Shown: piece after piece, positions 1 through 11,194 of the stretch
Layout: every line of letters starts with the position of its first letter
How positions within the stretch are numbered: position 1 is the stretch's first letter
NCBI GenBank assembly: GCA_012976225.1
Contig: JAAVVG010000002.1
Span: 682,001 to 746,000 of the forward strand
Reading direction: 5' to 3'
DNA length: 64,000 bases
From: Golubevia sp. BC0850
Taxonomy: Eukaryota; Basidiomycota; Exobasidiomycetes; Golubeviales; Golubeviaceae
The notes under the pieces: generated by a model
Database searches by the model: none
What the model saw: only the letters and a program-made list of their open reading frames with translations
Told to the model about the DNA's origin: nothing
Translations under genes and position numbers: made by a program

Positions 1-253
1 TTCTGCTAATGGCTCAGTCGCAGAGATGTGAAGCAAAGATGATCTATTAGCGGATCGTGCAAATCCGGCTGAGACCAGCAGAGTTCAGGAAGCTTTCAAA
101 ACTTATGCCACACTGTCAACACCTCAACTACAAGCTCAGCTCGAAAGTTCTTAGAAAGACAATTCGTCCCTGCAAATTCTCAAAGCCAAACCTCGAAGAG
201 ACAAAGGAGGCTGAATCGAGGAAGTAGAAGCCAAAGGAAGCGCAAGTGGTGGA

Positions 254-1957
254 ATGTCTCTGAGAACTTGTTACGTCCAGACAGTTCGATCTTTCAGTAA
301 AGCTTTCCTATATTTAGGCTGCAAAAAAGTCACTGTTAAAGGACTGGACAAGTTTCTGGATCTGTTAACGGATCTGGAAGCTAGAAACGTTCCATTTGAG
401 AATCAGATTGGTAATGGGAATGGGAACGGGAATGGAGAGAACCAGAATGGAAAGGGAATCGAGGGAAATGCTAAGCCACCGAGGGGTGTATTGACTTGTG
501 AGTGCAATGAATTTGATCTAGGGAATCTGCAGAGCTCAACAGGAAGGAGGCAGGCCGAGTCAGGAGCAAAGCTGCCACTTGAAGGTTTGCTAGCTGGGAG
601 AGTTAGGAAAAGCCGATGAGCTTCAGTGAAGGTGCATCCAGCTGCTGCTACATAATTGCTTCATAAGAAATACTCCATCTTGTGCTCAGAATCTCTGTTC
701 AACTGGAGTAATCTCAGGTCCGATGAGCTGACGTTTTCTGATCTTCTTCCTTTCCAACGCCACCTCTAGATGCTAATCATATCTCAGTGTGAGTTCCCAC
801 TTCTGTCTCTGAAGCTTTTCCTCTTAGTCAAAATCATCGGTTTCTGAAGGTGTCGGTTGTTAGGCTGTGAAGACTGACTCGATGTTTGTTCCCTCTCGAT
901 CTCAGGCTAGACGAACCTACACTTTGGGGTTGTTTACCATGGAACGCCCTCAGTAGAGAAGAGACTACCAGGTGGACTCTAGGAGCAAGCGACATCATGT
1001 TCACGGATAGGTGAGAAAGGCTCAGCGATGAGGAAAGTTTGAGCTTCGAACGCCATCTCTGAACACCTGTCCTTCGCTCCTCGCAGCATTCTCTCCCATT
1101 TCTTTCGAGTTGGACAAGTGATAGAAACGGAAAGAGGTAGAGGAATCTTTCAGCCCGCTATCGATGAAGCAATCTCGAAGTTGGAGAATGGTAGATGGGT
1201 TCATCTATTCCCAGAGGGCTACGTTAACCTAAGTCGAAGCGCTGAACTAAGGCGGTTCAAGTGGGGAGTTGGGAGGATGCTGCAGGAGCTCAAGCCAGAG
1301 AACAGACCTTTTGTGGTACCGATGTGGATTAGTGGTGAGTTGCAACTATCAGAGAGAGCGACGTTTCAGCTGGACTAGACTGACAAGCTCTCTTACTGCT
1401 CTTCGAAATCCTCAGGCTTTGACAAAATGATGCCCGAGCCTAGAGGCTGGCCAAGATTTCTACCCAGATTTGGAGCAGAAGTCTCAATCACTTTCGGAGA
1501 TCCTATCAATCACGTTCTGGATCCTTACATCGATGCCTTGAAGAAAGAAGAAGACGATGGAGGCCGACGGACACCAGAAACATCTAGTTCGGACTCTACT
1601 ACAACGTTTTCAACTGCAACTCGAAATGCTCCTCCTTCTCTCTCCAACTCTAGTCTAATTCATCCCACCGAGCCACGCCTACCCAGGCGACCTCGAGTCT
1701 TCCACGACGCTCCTGGTTCTGGCTGGCCTCAACTCGATTCAAGTTCAAGAGGTGCTCTCGCCCTCTCTCAAGATAACCCTTCGAAGCAGAGGACGAGGTC
1801 TAGAATAGTCTCAATGCTGAGAATCGAGTTGGCTAACCTGGGATTGAAAGTCAGATTTGAGAATGGGGATAAGGACGGGCTGGGAGAGTTGGTTCATTCT
1901 GAAGTGAAGGAAGAAGAGGAAGCTTCAGAGGAGGAAATTAGAAAGAAGAATCCATAG
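254..1957 (+). CDS. TAZ1: Tafazzin (phospholipid-lysophospholipid transacylase)
   Basis: Mitochondrial transacylase that remodels cardiolipin acyl chains. Proposed exons are 254-497, 770-788, 906-1010, 1087-1334 and 1416-1957; all phases agree and give about 385 residues, near the family's usual length. Seen: an N-terminal LYLGCKKVTVKGLDKF segment; the catalytic HX4D motif (NHISVLDEP), whose His lies on a 19-nt exon; TTRWTLGASDIMFTD; the second acyltransferase motif HLFPEG with RFKWGVGRML; and FGDP near the C-terminus. A Ser/Thr-rich insert of about 90 residues follows FGDP. The ATG at 254 is the first in frame, but an earlier exon left of the window cannot be excluded. The gene converges on the MBOAT gene. 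The function is sure; the first exon is not. Confidence 0.86.
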
Positions 1958-2216
1958 AAGCTGCTTGGACTAGCAGCCACGCCATCATCTCTTTGCATCA
2001 TCAATTTTATCTGAACCATAGAATATGTTCCGCTAATACTTATTGCTCTAATTAGATAACTCATGTTGCTGAAACTTCATTCACAAATTGTATCAGGAGT
2101 GTCGGAATAGGCAGCTGAGCCCAGCGCGAGCGATTGAAAACGAGAGGAAGTGTCGCCTCGATGTCCAGGGTCGGGCCTGTTTGAAAGCGACCTTGGTAAT
2201 ATGAACCGATGATAAT

Positions 2217-2303
2217 GTTTGGATTTTGCTTGTAACTGATATATAAAATGGGATGATATATCGTTTGAATTTCGGTTGTAAATGATACATAAAATAGGAT
2301 GAT
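2217..2303. repeat. Two imperfect 41-nt tandem units
   Basis: Units at 2217-2257 and 2263-2303, separated by 5 nt, agree at about 35 of 41 positions; both end in GGATGAT. They lie between the converging tafazzin and MBOAT genes, in or near the 3' ends. They look like an old local duplication, and no function is visible. Confidence 0.7.
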
Positions 2304-2314
2304 TTCCAAACAAA

Positions 2315-3884
2315 TTATCCACTCCGCGATCCCTCAACAATCTCAACCAGTCCATCGATCAAGTATCCACTCATCCCCAAAGTGCAATGAGAAGCAGCTA
2401 TCCCAAAAGAAAACCAAACATCGCTTGCCAACATTCCGGTCAAAGTCATCCAACTATAAGTCCAGATATAACCCTCAATCCCTGTAACTTTCCAACCGGT
2501 TGAGTTCTCCCATGCTTCTTCCGCTATAGTCCCAACTCCTTGTAAAAGGAAGAATAAAGTAGTTCTGCCCCACATTCTATCATCATCGAACGGAAATGAC
2601 CGGACTAGACCCCAAGAGCCAGATTCATGCAGAAGGCCAGAAATTAAGAAGACAGAAAGAGTTGCCATGATTTTGGAGGCATTTCTTCCGAATCGAGAGG
2701 TGGTCCTTCTTGTTGGGAAATAGCCTAGAAAAAGGAATGATCGTCGGAATAATGAATGCCAGTGAAAGGCCCACAGCCTTCTTAGGGAAGTTGCTGCCCA
2801 AGGTCTTGAGAATGGTAATGGCGTAAAGTAATCTGGAGAAGAGCCCATGAGAACGCAGATGACCGAGAGGATGGAGTAGACTCCTTGAATGGCGGCATAG
2901 ACTACAAAGCCTAGAAGCATTGTTACTGCGAGAAAACCATGAAGAGGAAGTTGGATTAGTCTGGGGAGGGAAGCCTCGCAGGACATTACATCGGTGGAAA
3001 GGAGGCAATCTTCTCCTTCTTCTTTTCTCCCTGAACTCACAAGCTGGCGGCCCTGCCTTGCCTAAAATCCCTGCTTCACTTTCCCATAAACTTCCACCTC
3101 CAACTCTTCCGGCTGGATTGATTCTGGGATGCTTCATTAGGCTATCTAAGAGATCCATTGAGAAGATTCCAACGAGTGAATTACCGACCCTTCCCCAAAT
3201 GAAATTCATTCTCTGCTCCAAAGTCCAGGTCTTTCTGCCATAGCCTGCTTTGGAATCGATCCCAAATTCCCACCCTAGACCTCTCATCGATGCTAGTAGA
3301 TCTAGCTCCAACGGCACCCAGCTGCCGGGAAACAGGAGTGGTAGAAGTTCGTCTGAGGGTTTCGAAGTCGAAGAAGTGGTATTGGTCTTGGATACCGACG
3401 ATGAGGTCCTTGACCTGGAAGTTGTAGAAGGATTTCGGTTTTGATTAGAGTCGATCTTGATTTGAGAAGAGCTTCCATTCTGGATTGACGGAGCTGAGTC
3501 TGCTGAGACGACTCCTTTCTTTTTCCCACTTCCTCTTAACCTTGGTCTTTGATTCATCAATCCCCATTCTATCGTCTTAGCAGCAGCGAAAGCGACGTAT
3601 ACTCCAAGTGCTACGTTGTAAGCTTGTAATGTGCTTCCTTGTTCATCGTTGAGCTTGAAACGATGTCCAAAACCAGCTCTGCTGGCAAGGATTATAGAAG
3701 GAAAGATTAGAAGGATCCGTAAGAGACGATTGAGCGAAGTTAATGGATACCGGAGCAATAGATGGACTTGTAAAAGTAGAGTAGGAAAAGGTAAAGCTAG
3801 AAGGTAAAGATTGGAGAAGTCTAAGGGAACTCGATTTTCAGGTGCTGGATTCGCCCAAAAAAGAAGAGAATGGAGCCCGTCCAT
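2315..3884 (-). CDS. MBOAT-family (wax synthase-like) O-acyltransferase
   Basis: Integral membrane acyltransferase of the fungal wax synthase-like MBOAT_2 group, which esterifies an acyl-CoA to an unidentified acceptor in the ER membrane. The ATG at 3884 opens MDGLHSLLFW. Seen: several hydrophobic helices, a Ser/Thr-rich loop, the family signature ASMRGLGWEFG, then on the second exon SLRRLWAFHWH (counterpart of the SxxxFWxxxWH motif) and FLISGLLHES with the catalytic His. A donor GTGAGT ends exon 1 at 3041. No acceptor near 2970-3000 restores the downstream frame after that donor, so the junction is unresolved: a GC donor, a second small intron or a frame disruption. It is divergent from acyl-CoA oxidase across 216 bp. 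The acceptor substrate cannot be told. Confidence 0.78.
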
Positions 3885-4100
3885 TGAGGTCAGGGTAGAG
3901 TTTACGATGCGAAGGACTTGATTTATGACTAACCAGCCATGAAAATAAATAGAATCAAATATGAGGTGCACAAGGAAGATGAAAGATTGACTGGTACTTG
4001 TGACACTTCGACTCTCTTTCCACGTGTCCGCTTAAACGACTTGTCCGATCCTCCTCTTAACGAGCAGTTGTTCAACTTTTGCTCCTTCTTCTCTACCACC

Positions 4101-6635
4101 ATGCCTTCTTCTAATCTTGGACCAGCCTTAGGGAAACCGATTGCAGAAGGATTAACTCTGCCAATCCAACTAGGAAATATAGCTGAACAAGGTCCTCTGG
4201 ATCTTCAAGAAGCTCGTTCTCGTTCTCAAGCCTTCTTCAGGCCCGAGAACATCGAGAATGTCTTGAGGAATGGAGCTGAAGAGAACAAAATCAGGAAAGA
4301 AGTTCTTGATGTCATCGTCAAAGATGAGGTCTTTGGAGATTGGAAGCGTAAAAGGTGAGAGTGAATACCGGCAAGTGCACCACCGAAGATTAGATGAGGG
4401 ATAACTGACATGCTCCTCCTTCCTCCCGTTGAAAGTCTACATCTGAGCCGGGAACAAGTCATGGAACTAGCCCATAAAGCTTGTAGAAGAGTGTTTGAGG
4501 TATCGCAAACCAAGAATTGGGGAGAGAAACATGCGTCTCTTCTCACTCGCAATCTGGAGCTAGGATCCTTCTTACTTCATGATGTGGCATTCGCTCCAGT
4601 CATCATGTCTCAAGGAAGCGATGAGCAGCATGAGAGATGGTGAGTTGGTGTGGTAGAAGGATCACGTCTTTGGAGTCCTCGGTTTGACCCACACTCTTCC
4701 ACTTTGATCCGATCTCTTCAGGGCTGCCAAATGTCTCAACAAGGAGATACTAGGTTGCTATCTACAAACCGAACTAGGCCATGTAATTTTTGACAATGAC
4801 CCTCTGAGCGCGACGACTCAAGGCTGACGGCATTGACCTCTTCGTCTCCTCGCAGGGAAGCAACGTTCAAATGCTAGAGACGCTAGCGACTTACGATGCC
4901 GAAACCGAGACTTTCGACATCCATTCACCCACCATGACCTCTACAAAATGGTGGATAGGAGCTCTTGGTCTGACAGCGACTCACGGAGTGGTTCAAGCTC
5001 AACTGGTCATCAAGGGGAAACGATTCGGACCTCATCTTTTCTTCGTTCCCTTGAGGGACATGAAAACCGGAAAACCTTTTGACGGAATCGTTATTGGAGA
5101 CATCGGACCCAAAGCTTATGCAGGCTATGCCACGACAGATAATGGTTGGGCAAGATTTACACACGTTAGGATTCCGAGAGCAAACATGTTGAATCGATTT
5201 AGCAAGGTGGAGAAGGATGGAACCTACGTCAAGCCTCCTAGTAGCAAGCTTTCGTATGGAGGAATGGTTTATATCAGAGCCACTATGATAGAGAGCTCTG
5301 GTTGGGTTCTTTCTAAAGCAGCTACGATCACTCTACGATATGCTACAGTCCGTCGTCAATTCAAGTCTCCTTCTGATCCATCTTCAAAAGAACTTTCAGT
5401 CATCAATTATCCTCATCTACACCGAAGACTTCTTACTACACTAGCTAACTCGTATGGTTTCATTCTCGCTGGGAAAAGAATGTTCGAACTTTATTTGGAA
5501 CTTTCTGAGCAGCTCAAGAAAGGAGATGTTTCGATGCTTGCCGACATTCATTTAGCAACCTCAAGCTTGAAAGCCTATACTTCAAAGTACACCATCGATG
5601 GGCTCGAAGAATCTAGGCAAATGTGTGGGGGTCATGGATTCAGTGCTTATTCAGGTTTTTCGCAGGTGAGTAAGATCTAGAGTTCAATAGAAACAAGTGG
5701 CTTGTCGCTCAATTCCTCTTTCCTTTCGTGTCTCTGCAACGTAGCTCTTCCCAACCAACGCCCCTTCTGTGACTTACGAGGGAGAAAACTGGGTCTTAAT
5801 GCAGCAGGTGGGGCGTGGCCTTCTGAAGAGACTCTCTCAGCTCGCCGCCTCTTCCACTTCTGGTCCTCCAACTCTTTCTGGTCCGACCTCATTCCTGAAC
5901 TACATCTTTACATCTTCAAAGTCGATCCCAACGGAAGTCGATGTCGACTCGTGGTTAAACAATTCAATTTCAAGCTCCTTCTTACAAATCAGAACTGCTC
6001 TACGTCTCCAATACATCCGAGGGGAACTAGAGCAAGAGGGAAGGAAGTTTGAAGAGATCTCCTTCGAATGTGGAGAGCTCGCTAAAGGCTACGGAGAACA
6101 AGTTATCGCAATTTGGTTCGAAGAATCTTTGAAATCTCTAGGGCCTTCTTTCAACTGCAACAATTCAGTTTCGTTACTTCGAAAATTGTTATCTTTATCA
6201 ACTCTAAGTGCACTCTACAGAGATTTGGTTCCCCTATCTCTGACTCCTCTAAAAGGTCGCGGACTTCCATCTCAAATCTCTGCAATTCTAACCGCTTCCT
6301 CCATTCAAAATCTAGAGAAAGCGATCAGAAGTCTCACTTCTGAGCTACTCCCACATGCTATTGGTCTTTCTGATGCGTTCGGTCATGAAGAATGGGAGCT
6401 CAACTCCTCTCTGGGAAGGAGAGATGGAAGGGTTTACGAAAGCTTGATGTCCTTGGCCGAAGGAAATCCAATGAACCATGGAAGTTTCAGAGATGAAGGG
6501 AACTACAGCTTTGGAAGTCAGAACGTTGGAAAGAATGTTGCTCAGTCCTGGACAAGCTACATTGGTCCTCTTTTGGAAGAGAATGCCAGAAAGAACGGGG
6601 GAAGTGGGATTAGAGGTGATGGAAGTAAACTTTGA
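4101..6635 (+). CDS. POX1: Peroxisomal acyl-CoA oxidase
   Basis: Flavoprotein for the first step of peroxisomal fatty-acid beta-oxidation, making trans-2-enoyl-CoA and H2O2. Exons 4101-4354, 4436-4639, 4722-4782, 4856-5665 and 5745-6635 keep phase and give 739 residues, a normal length. Motifs: LHLSREQV near the N-terminus, QTELGHGSNV split by the third intron, FDIHSPTMTSTKWWIGALG, the FAD-domain segment TDNGWARFTHVRIPR, MCGGHGFSAYSG, and PSVTYEGENWVLMQQ at the start of the last exon. It ends in Ser-Lys-Leu, a canonical PTS1, so import into peroxisomes is expected. The acceptor of intron 1 (AAG at 4435) is weak; its choice rests on phase and homology. Enoyl-CoA isomerases of the same pathway lie at 60.7 kb onward. 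Confidence 0.95.
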
Positions 6636-7015
6636 AGTTGGGGATGTCTTTGAATGCTACAATCTAATCGATGGGTGTTTTGATGTTTCTAGTAGGAGTG
6701 TATGCGTGTATGCGTGACAGAACACGAAAAAAACTTCGTGTGGCAGATTGGATTCCGGACGAAAACGTCGACGTCTAGAAAGATTTGAGAAGAGAACTGA
6801 AAACGAAAGAAAGACTTGCAGAATTCAATCTGCTCGGTCCTAAGCAATGTGAAAGAGCTTAGATCAGCTAGCCTTTACCTATGTCTCCTATTCCTAGCTT
6901 TCACTTGGCCAGACGTGTTTAAACTGAACATCTTTATGACGGACCTTTCTCCATCACGCTTTCTATCTCGACTGTCACAAGAGTATTCTTGATTGGAAAA
7001 GGAAAGAACAAACAG
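6636..7015. other. Convergent intergenic region
   Basis: This 380-bp gap lies between the stop codons of acyl-CoA oxidase (+) and calcipressin (-). I see no ORF with family signatures, no tRNA and no clear repeat; it should hold the two 3' UTRs. Confidence 0.6.
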
Positions 7016-8396
7016 CTAATAATCTCTCCCGGCTAGAGGAGGTCTTCCAGTCGGAGTGATTCGTTTCCCACCTCCAGTCAAAGACCCATCAACATCCTCT
7101 TCACCTCCCAAACCACCACCGAGACTTCCACTACTTGACGTGAGCATCGCCGTCTTTGGTAAAGCTTGTCCATCGACTTTCGTCGCTTCTCCACCGTGAT
7201 CCAACCCGCTCACTTCGGAGCTACCACCTCTCATACTTTCAACAGTAGCTTTGACCGAACTAATGCTCATTCCAGTCTTAACAGCATTTGTAGCTGAGTT
7301 TCCAAAAGCGTCAACTGGATCGTAAGATTGAACAGTAACACCTGGAACTTGAACTTCTCCACCAGCATTCTCTACTTCGTTTCTTCCAATTCCAGGCATA
7401 GCTCTTCTGATCTGAGCGGGTTGGGTGCTTGGAGGAATGACTAGAGTTGGAGGAGGTAGATTGTGTCTCTCACTTCCTTGATCTTGATGTTCTCCATCCA
7501 AATTGAATTTGCTGATCGTCTCTCCTTGACCCATTGGAATCTCCAATCCTGTAAAACTGGGTGAATTCAGCCTACTTTTAGTTAAGGGTCGGGGAATGTT
7601 GCTTTCAACACCTTTTCCCTCATCCCTTAAAGCACCTAACGCCTTCATCAAATCATCTGCTAAAGTGTCTCTATTTGGTGGGTCTTCCCTTATTGGTTCC
7701 CATCCAACTGGAGGACTTCCAGGAGGTGAAATCAAGAAATTCTTGTCTGTTGATGGAACTGATAATGTTGAAGTTGGATCATGAGGAATGATTGGAGTTG
7801 GTGGACCAAAATAGACTCGTAGGAAAGGACTGAAAGGAATGTTTGTGAGTGAAACATGTCAGAAGTTGGAAGGTAGACCTCGAACGAGAAACTCCTGTTC
7901 GCTGAACTCACCCTTCCTCGACTTCACCCTTCTTACCTCTTCTCGGAGTTTCATCTCCTCCGACCTTCTCTCCTTCACCTTCTTCTTCAAAAGGCAATAA
8001 CAATCTATCAAGTCTGTCCTTAGCCGTCTTTGCATCTTCCCATTTCTCATAAACCACAGTAGCTCTCTCCAAGCTCATAAGCGGATTCCAAGAGACCAAA
8101 GGGCCGTATGCATTCAACAGATCCAACAAAGCAGAAGCTAGTGAAGGTTCAGTGAAGAACGGCTCTGGAAGGTTCGTGAAGAGAAGAGAATTGGATCTTT
8201 CGGCTAAAGGAGCTGATGTTGATGTTGGGATAGTCTGATTGAGTGTTGAATTGGAACGAGGATCTGATGAATGAAAGGAAGCAGCTGGAGATGAAGGTTG
8301 AAAGTTTTCTGAAAGTGAATCGGCTGATTCAGTTTCTTCTTCTTCTGTCGAGATTGAATCTACACCCAGTAGAGCTTCTAGTCTAGCAAGTTGAGC
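7016..8396 (-). CDS. RCN1: Calcipressin (regulator of calcineurin)
   Basis: Binds and modulates the Ca2+/calmodulin phosphatase calcineurin. Exons 8396-7912 and 7829-7016 join in phase. Exon 1 carries an RRM-like domain (SNSLLFTNLPEPFF, then GPLVSWNPLMSLERATVVYE). Exon 2 opens PFLRVYFGPPTPI and carries the family hallmark FLISPPGSPPVGWEPIREDP, the ISPPxSPP motif phosphorylated in relatives. A long low-complexity C-terminus with GIGRNEVENAG follows. The true start is missing: exon 1 begins at an acceptor (TTTCAG) in phase 0, so a short exon must lie between about 8400 and 8660. An ATG near 8617 (MANIRSFSDK) is one candidate but has a poor donor. The identity is firm; the N-terminus is incomplete. 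Confidence 0.88.
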
Positions 8397-8660
8397 CTGA
8401 AAGAAATAGCCACGCGAAAGCGGAGGGGGAGACAAACGTCAGTTCGAGCTGAGACAACCGATCAAGTGTCAGGCAAAATAGAGACCATCTCTGAGTTTTC
8501 TCCTAACATCAAGACTTGATAGATTTATAAGTGGAAAGACTTGCCTAAGTTACAGTACTTCCAAGGAAAGACTAGCCATTCCACCTTGTCGGAGAAAGAT
8601 CGAATGTTTGCCATCTTTCTGCCCATTCCCTCCCAACACCCCCCACATATCTCCCTTCCC

Positions 8661-9794
8661 TCAATACGGCTGGAACCTACTATCAGGAGTCTGAAACTGA
8701 TTTCTCACCCTTCCGCCTTCTGTCAATCCACCTTCTTCTCCTACTCCTCCTTCCTGAGCATCTTCAGCATCATCGAAAGCTCCATCTTCTTCATAAGCTC
8801 CAGTTCCAAAAGCACCAAAAGAAGCGAAGGGATTTCCCATTCCGCCATCATCTCCATCTGTAGAAGGGTGTAGAGATGCGCATTTTGAGAGGGTTTCGAA
8901 AAGAGGCTCCACTGAAAGACGAGAGAGAAGAGGAGAGTCCGAGAGAAAGATCAGTTTTCGGGTCTTGAACTTCGGCACAACAGACAGGGAAAGTTCTCCA
9001 GAGAGATGTGACTGATAGGAGAAGAAGTTTAACTTACAAGTCTCGGGATCTTGAGGTAATATCCATAATTCAACTGAGTTCCCACCGAGTCCTTCTTCTT
9101 CTTCTTCATCTTCATCTTCTTCACTTGAAATCTGACAATAGAGGCATGCTCTTTCTGAATGGCCATTGGAATTTGAAGTTGAAGCTCCATTGCCGTTAGT
9201 TTTAGAAGAAGAGAAGGATTGAAGAGCAGAAGGCATGGAACGAGAGATTGCGTGAAGAGAGATGGAAGGATAATCTAAGGTGAAACCTTCTCCTGAGGAT
9301 GGAAGGAAGGAGAAAGCTCTGGAAAATAAAAATACAAAGATGAAAGAGTGGGAAACGAGGAGTGAGAAGATTAGAAAGTAGGGAAGGTGATTCGAGATGG
9401 AGAGCTTGATTTATCGATCTTTCCAGAAGTCCTCCTCGTTATTTTACTTCTCCAAGTGAGAACTAGATTGATTCATTCTCATCAGTCGTAGATAGAGTTT
9501 GCCTCATCCGTCTGGGATTATCGGTCTTCTTTCCATCTACTCTCCAGCTTGCAACGAATCTCCTTGCCTAAGTTCTTTGGCCGCAACTCACGTTTCAGTC
9601 ACCCAAAGAGTTCCAGTCTGAACATTCTGACATTGTTCCTGGTTCCCATTTTGAATTCCGCAAGCTACGCTTTCCAATTTGAACCTCAAAACAGGAGGTA
9701 GAGGATCAAAAGAGTTTGGAGTTGCAGCTGATTGTTCATCGTAATCTTCTGGAGAGATCAATGCTGGCGCTGTACTTAAAGCGGCCAATGGCAT
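8661..9794 (-). CDS. pICln-like methylosome subunit (Lot5/ICln family)
   Basis: Homologue of pICln, a PH-fold protein that in animals presents Sm proteins to the PRMT5 methylosome and chaperones snRNP assembly; yeast Lot5 belongs to the same family. Exons 9794-9592, 9318-9038 and 8911-8661 join in phase for 244 residues. Seen: N-terminal PPVLRFKLESV, GTLWVTET across the first intron, FTLDYPSISLHAISRS (the counterpart of the family's YPSIxLHAISR strand), then a central acidic EEDEDEEEEEG loop and LFETLSKCASLHP, followed by an acidic tail. It is head-to-head with the mL49 gene over 149 bp. Confidence 0.82.
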
Positions 9795-9943
9795 GATTGG
9801 ATTGAGAGTGACTTGACTTTAGAATTTGAACCTGTAAGTGAGAAGGGAAAGTAGAAGTAGAAGTAGAAGTAGCGTCTCTTGATACGATTGGGAAGAAGTT
9901 GTAACTTCTTTGAAAAACCATCCCAACTTTCCATTCACCCATA

Positions 9944-10909
9944 ATGGCATCAATTCCCCGAAACTTGTCAAGTTTAAGTCTTTCTGCTTCAAATTCCATT
10001 CTCAAATCAACCGCCATTCGATCTTTCACTTCAACGACGACGACGAGGTTCAGCTCACAGCATCATCAGCATCAGCCAGAATCTTCTTCATCTTCCTCCA
10101 TTCACTCAGACCAACCCGCACCCATCCCTGAATCGAGCGTAGAAGCTCAACCTGAAGAATTTGAACAACCACAGATACAGCCTGTCAAATATCCATACTA
10201 CGTTTCCAGAGCGGGAGTGTATGAAGACAGTTTACCTGTCTACACAGATGTAAGGCATGGTGGTCAAAGTGTCTTCACTATCCTCAGGAGGGTTTCTGGA
10301 AATGTAGAGGTGAGTCTTAGAAGACTTGGATCTTGCAATGAAAGGGGTTGAACCTGTGTCGTAACATGGAGTCGAGAAAGCGGCGAGGGAAAGGTTGTTC
10401 AAAAGAAACAGAAGAGAAGTTGCCCAAAGGCTTGGGTAAATCAGGTTGAGACCCTTGAGACCCATTCTTTGAACGCAAGTTTTCTTAGATTTTCCAAAAG
10501 TTGCTCTTTACTAACAGAGAGCCAAATGAAAAATCGACGAAGGCCCTCCTTGTCCTCCCCACCTTTGCTTCCCTCATCTTCTAACCACACGCCCTCTCTA
10601 CCCTCTCTAACCCTCTCTTTCTCCCTTCATTCCTCCCCTCTCCACCTTTCTTCCCTCGCCACTCTCATCTCTATCTTCTATCCTTCTCAGGCCCTCCGAC
10701 AAGATCTCCTATCCTCCCTCCCCTCCCTCCTAGAACCAACTCCTCTACCAAGATTCCAAAAACCAAGAGCTGGACGAACCATCGAACCTCAATATCCAAC
10801 CAAATCCCAACCTATCAAGTCTTCGAAAGTGGGAGCCGTTGGGAAGATTGTGATCAGAGGGGATAGGAGGAGAGAGGTTAGGGAATGGTTGGAGGAGAGG
10901 GGGTTTTGA
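9944..10909 (+). CDS. IMG2: Mitochondrial large-subunit ribosomal protein mL49 (Img2)
   Basis: Structural protein of the mitochondrial large ribosomal subunit. Exons 9944-10309 and 10691-10909, both phase 0, give 194 residues. The first about 35 residues are rich in Ser/Thr/Arg, as in a mitochondrial presequence. The conserved core starts at YYVSRAGVYEDSLPVYTDVR, continues RHGGQSVFTILRRVSGNVE up to the intron, then ALRQDLLSSLP. The C-terminus KIVIRGDRRREVREWLEERG matches the family's last strand and helix. The intron (381 nt) is long for this window. The upstream pICln gene shares a short divergent promoter. Confidence 0.92.
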
Positions 10910-11194
10910 AAAGCTGTAGAATCTCAAGAGGGAGGTCTGGTAGGAGTGATTTTGTAATTTGAGAAGATTTGAACTTTGAAAGAGAGTGCATAAAGTCTAC
11001 TTTTGGGAGGTTGCGACTCTTGGCTCGTAGTGACGGAAAGGCGAAGTATAAATAATCGAGAAATTCAAGCTCTGTTTGTTTTGAATGATGAAAGAAAGTA
11101 CAGATACAACGGAAAGATGAGATAAAGCATAAAGATTCTGATTCAGAAACAAAAATCTGATGTAGATTCAACGACTTGTAACCTAGACATCTCC

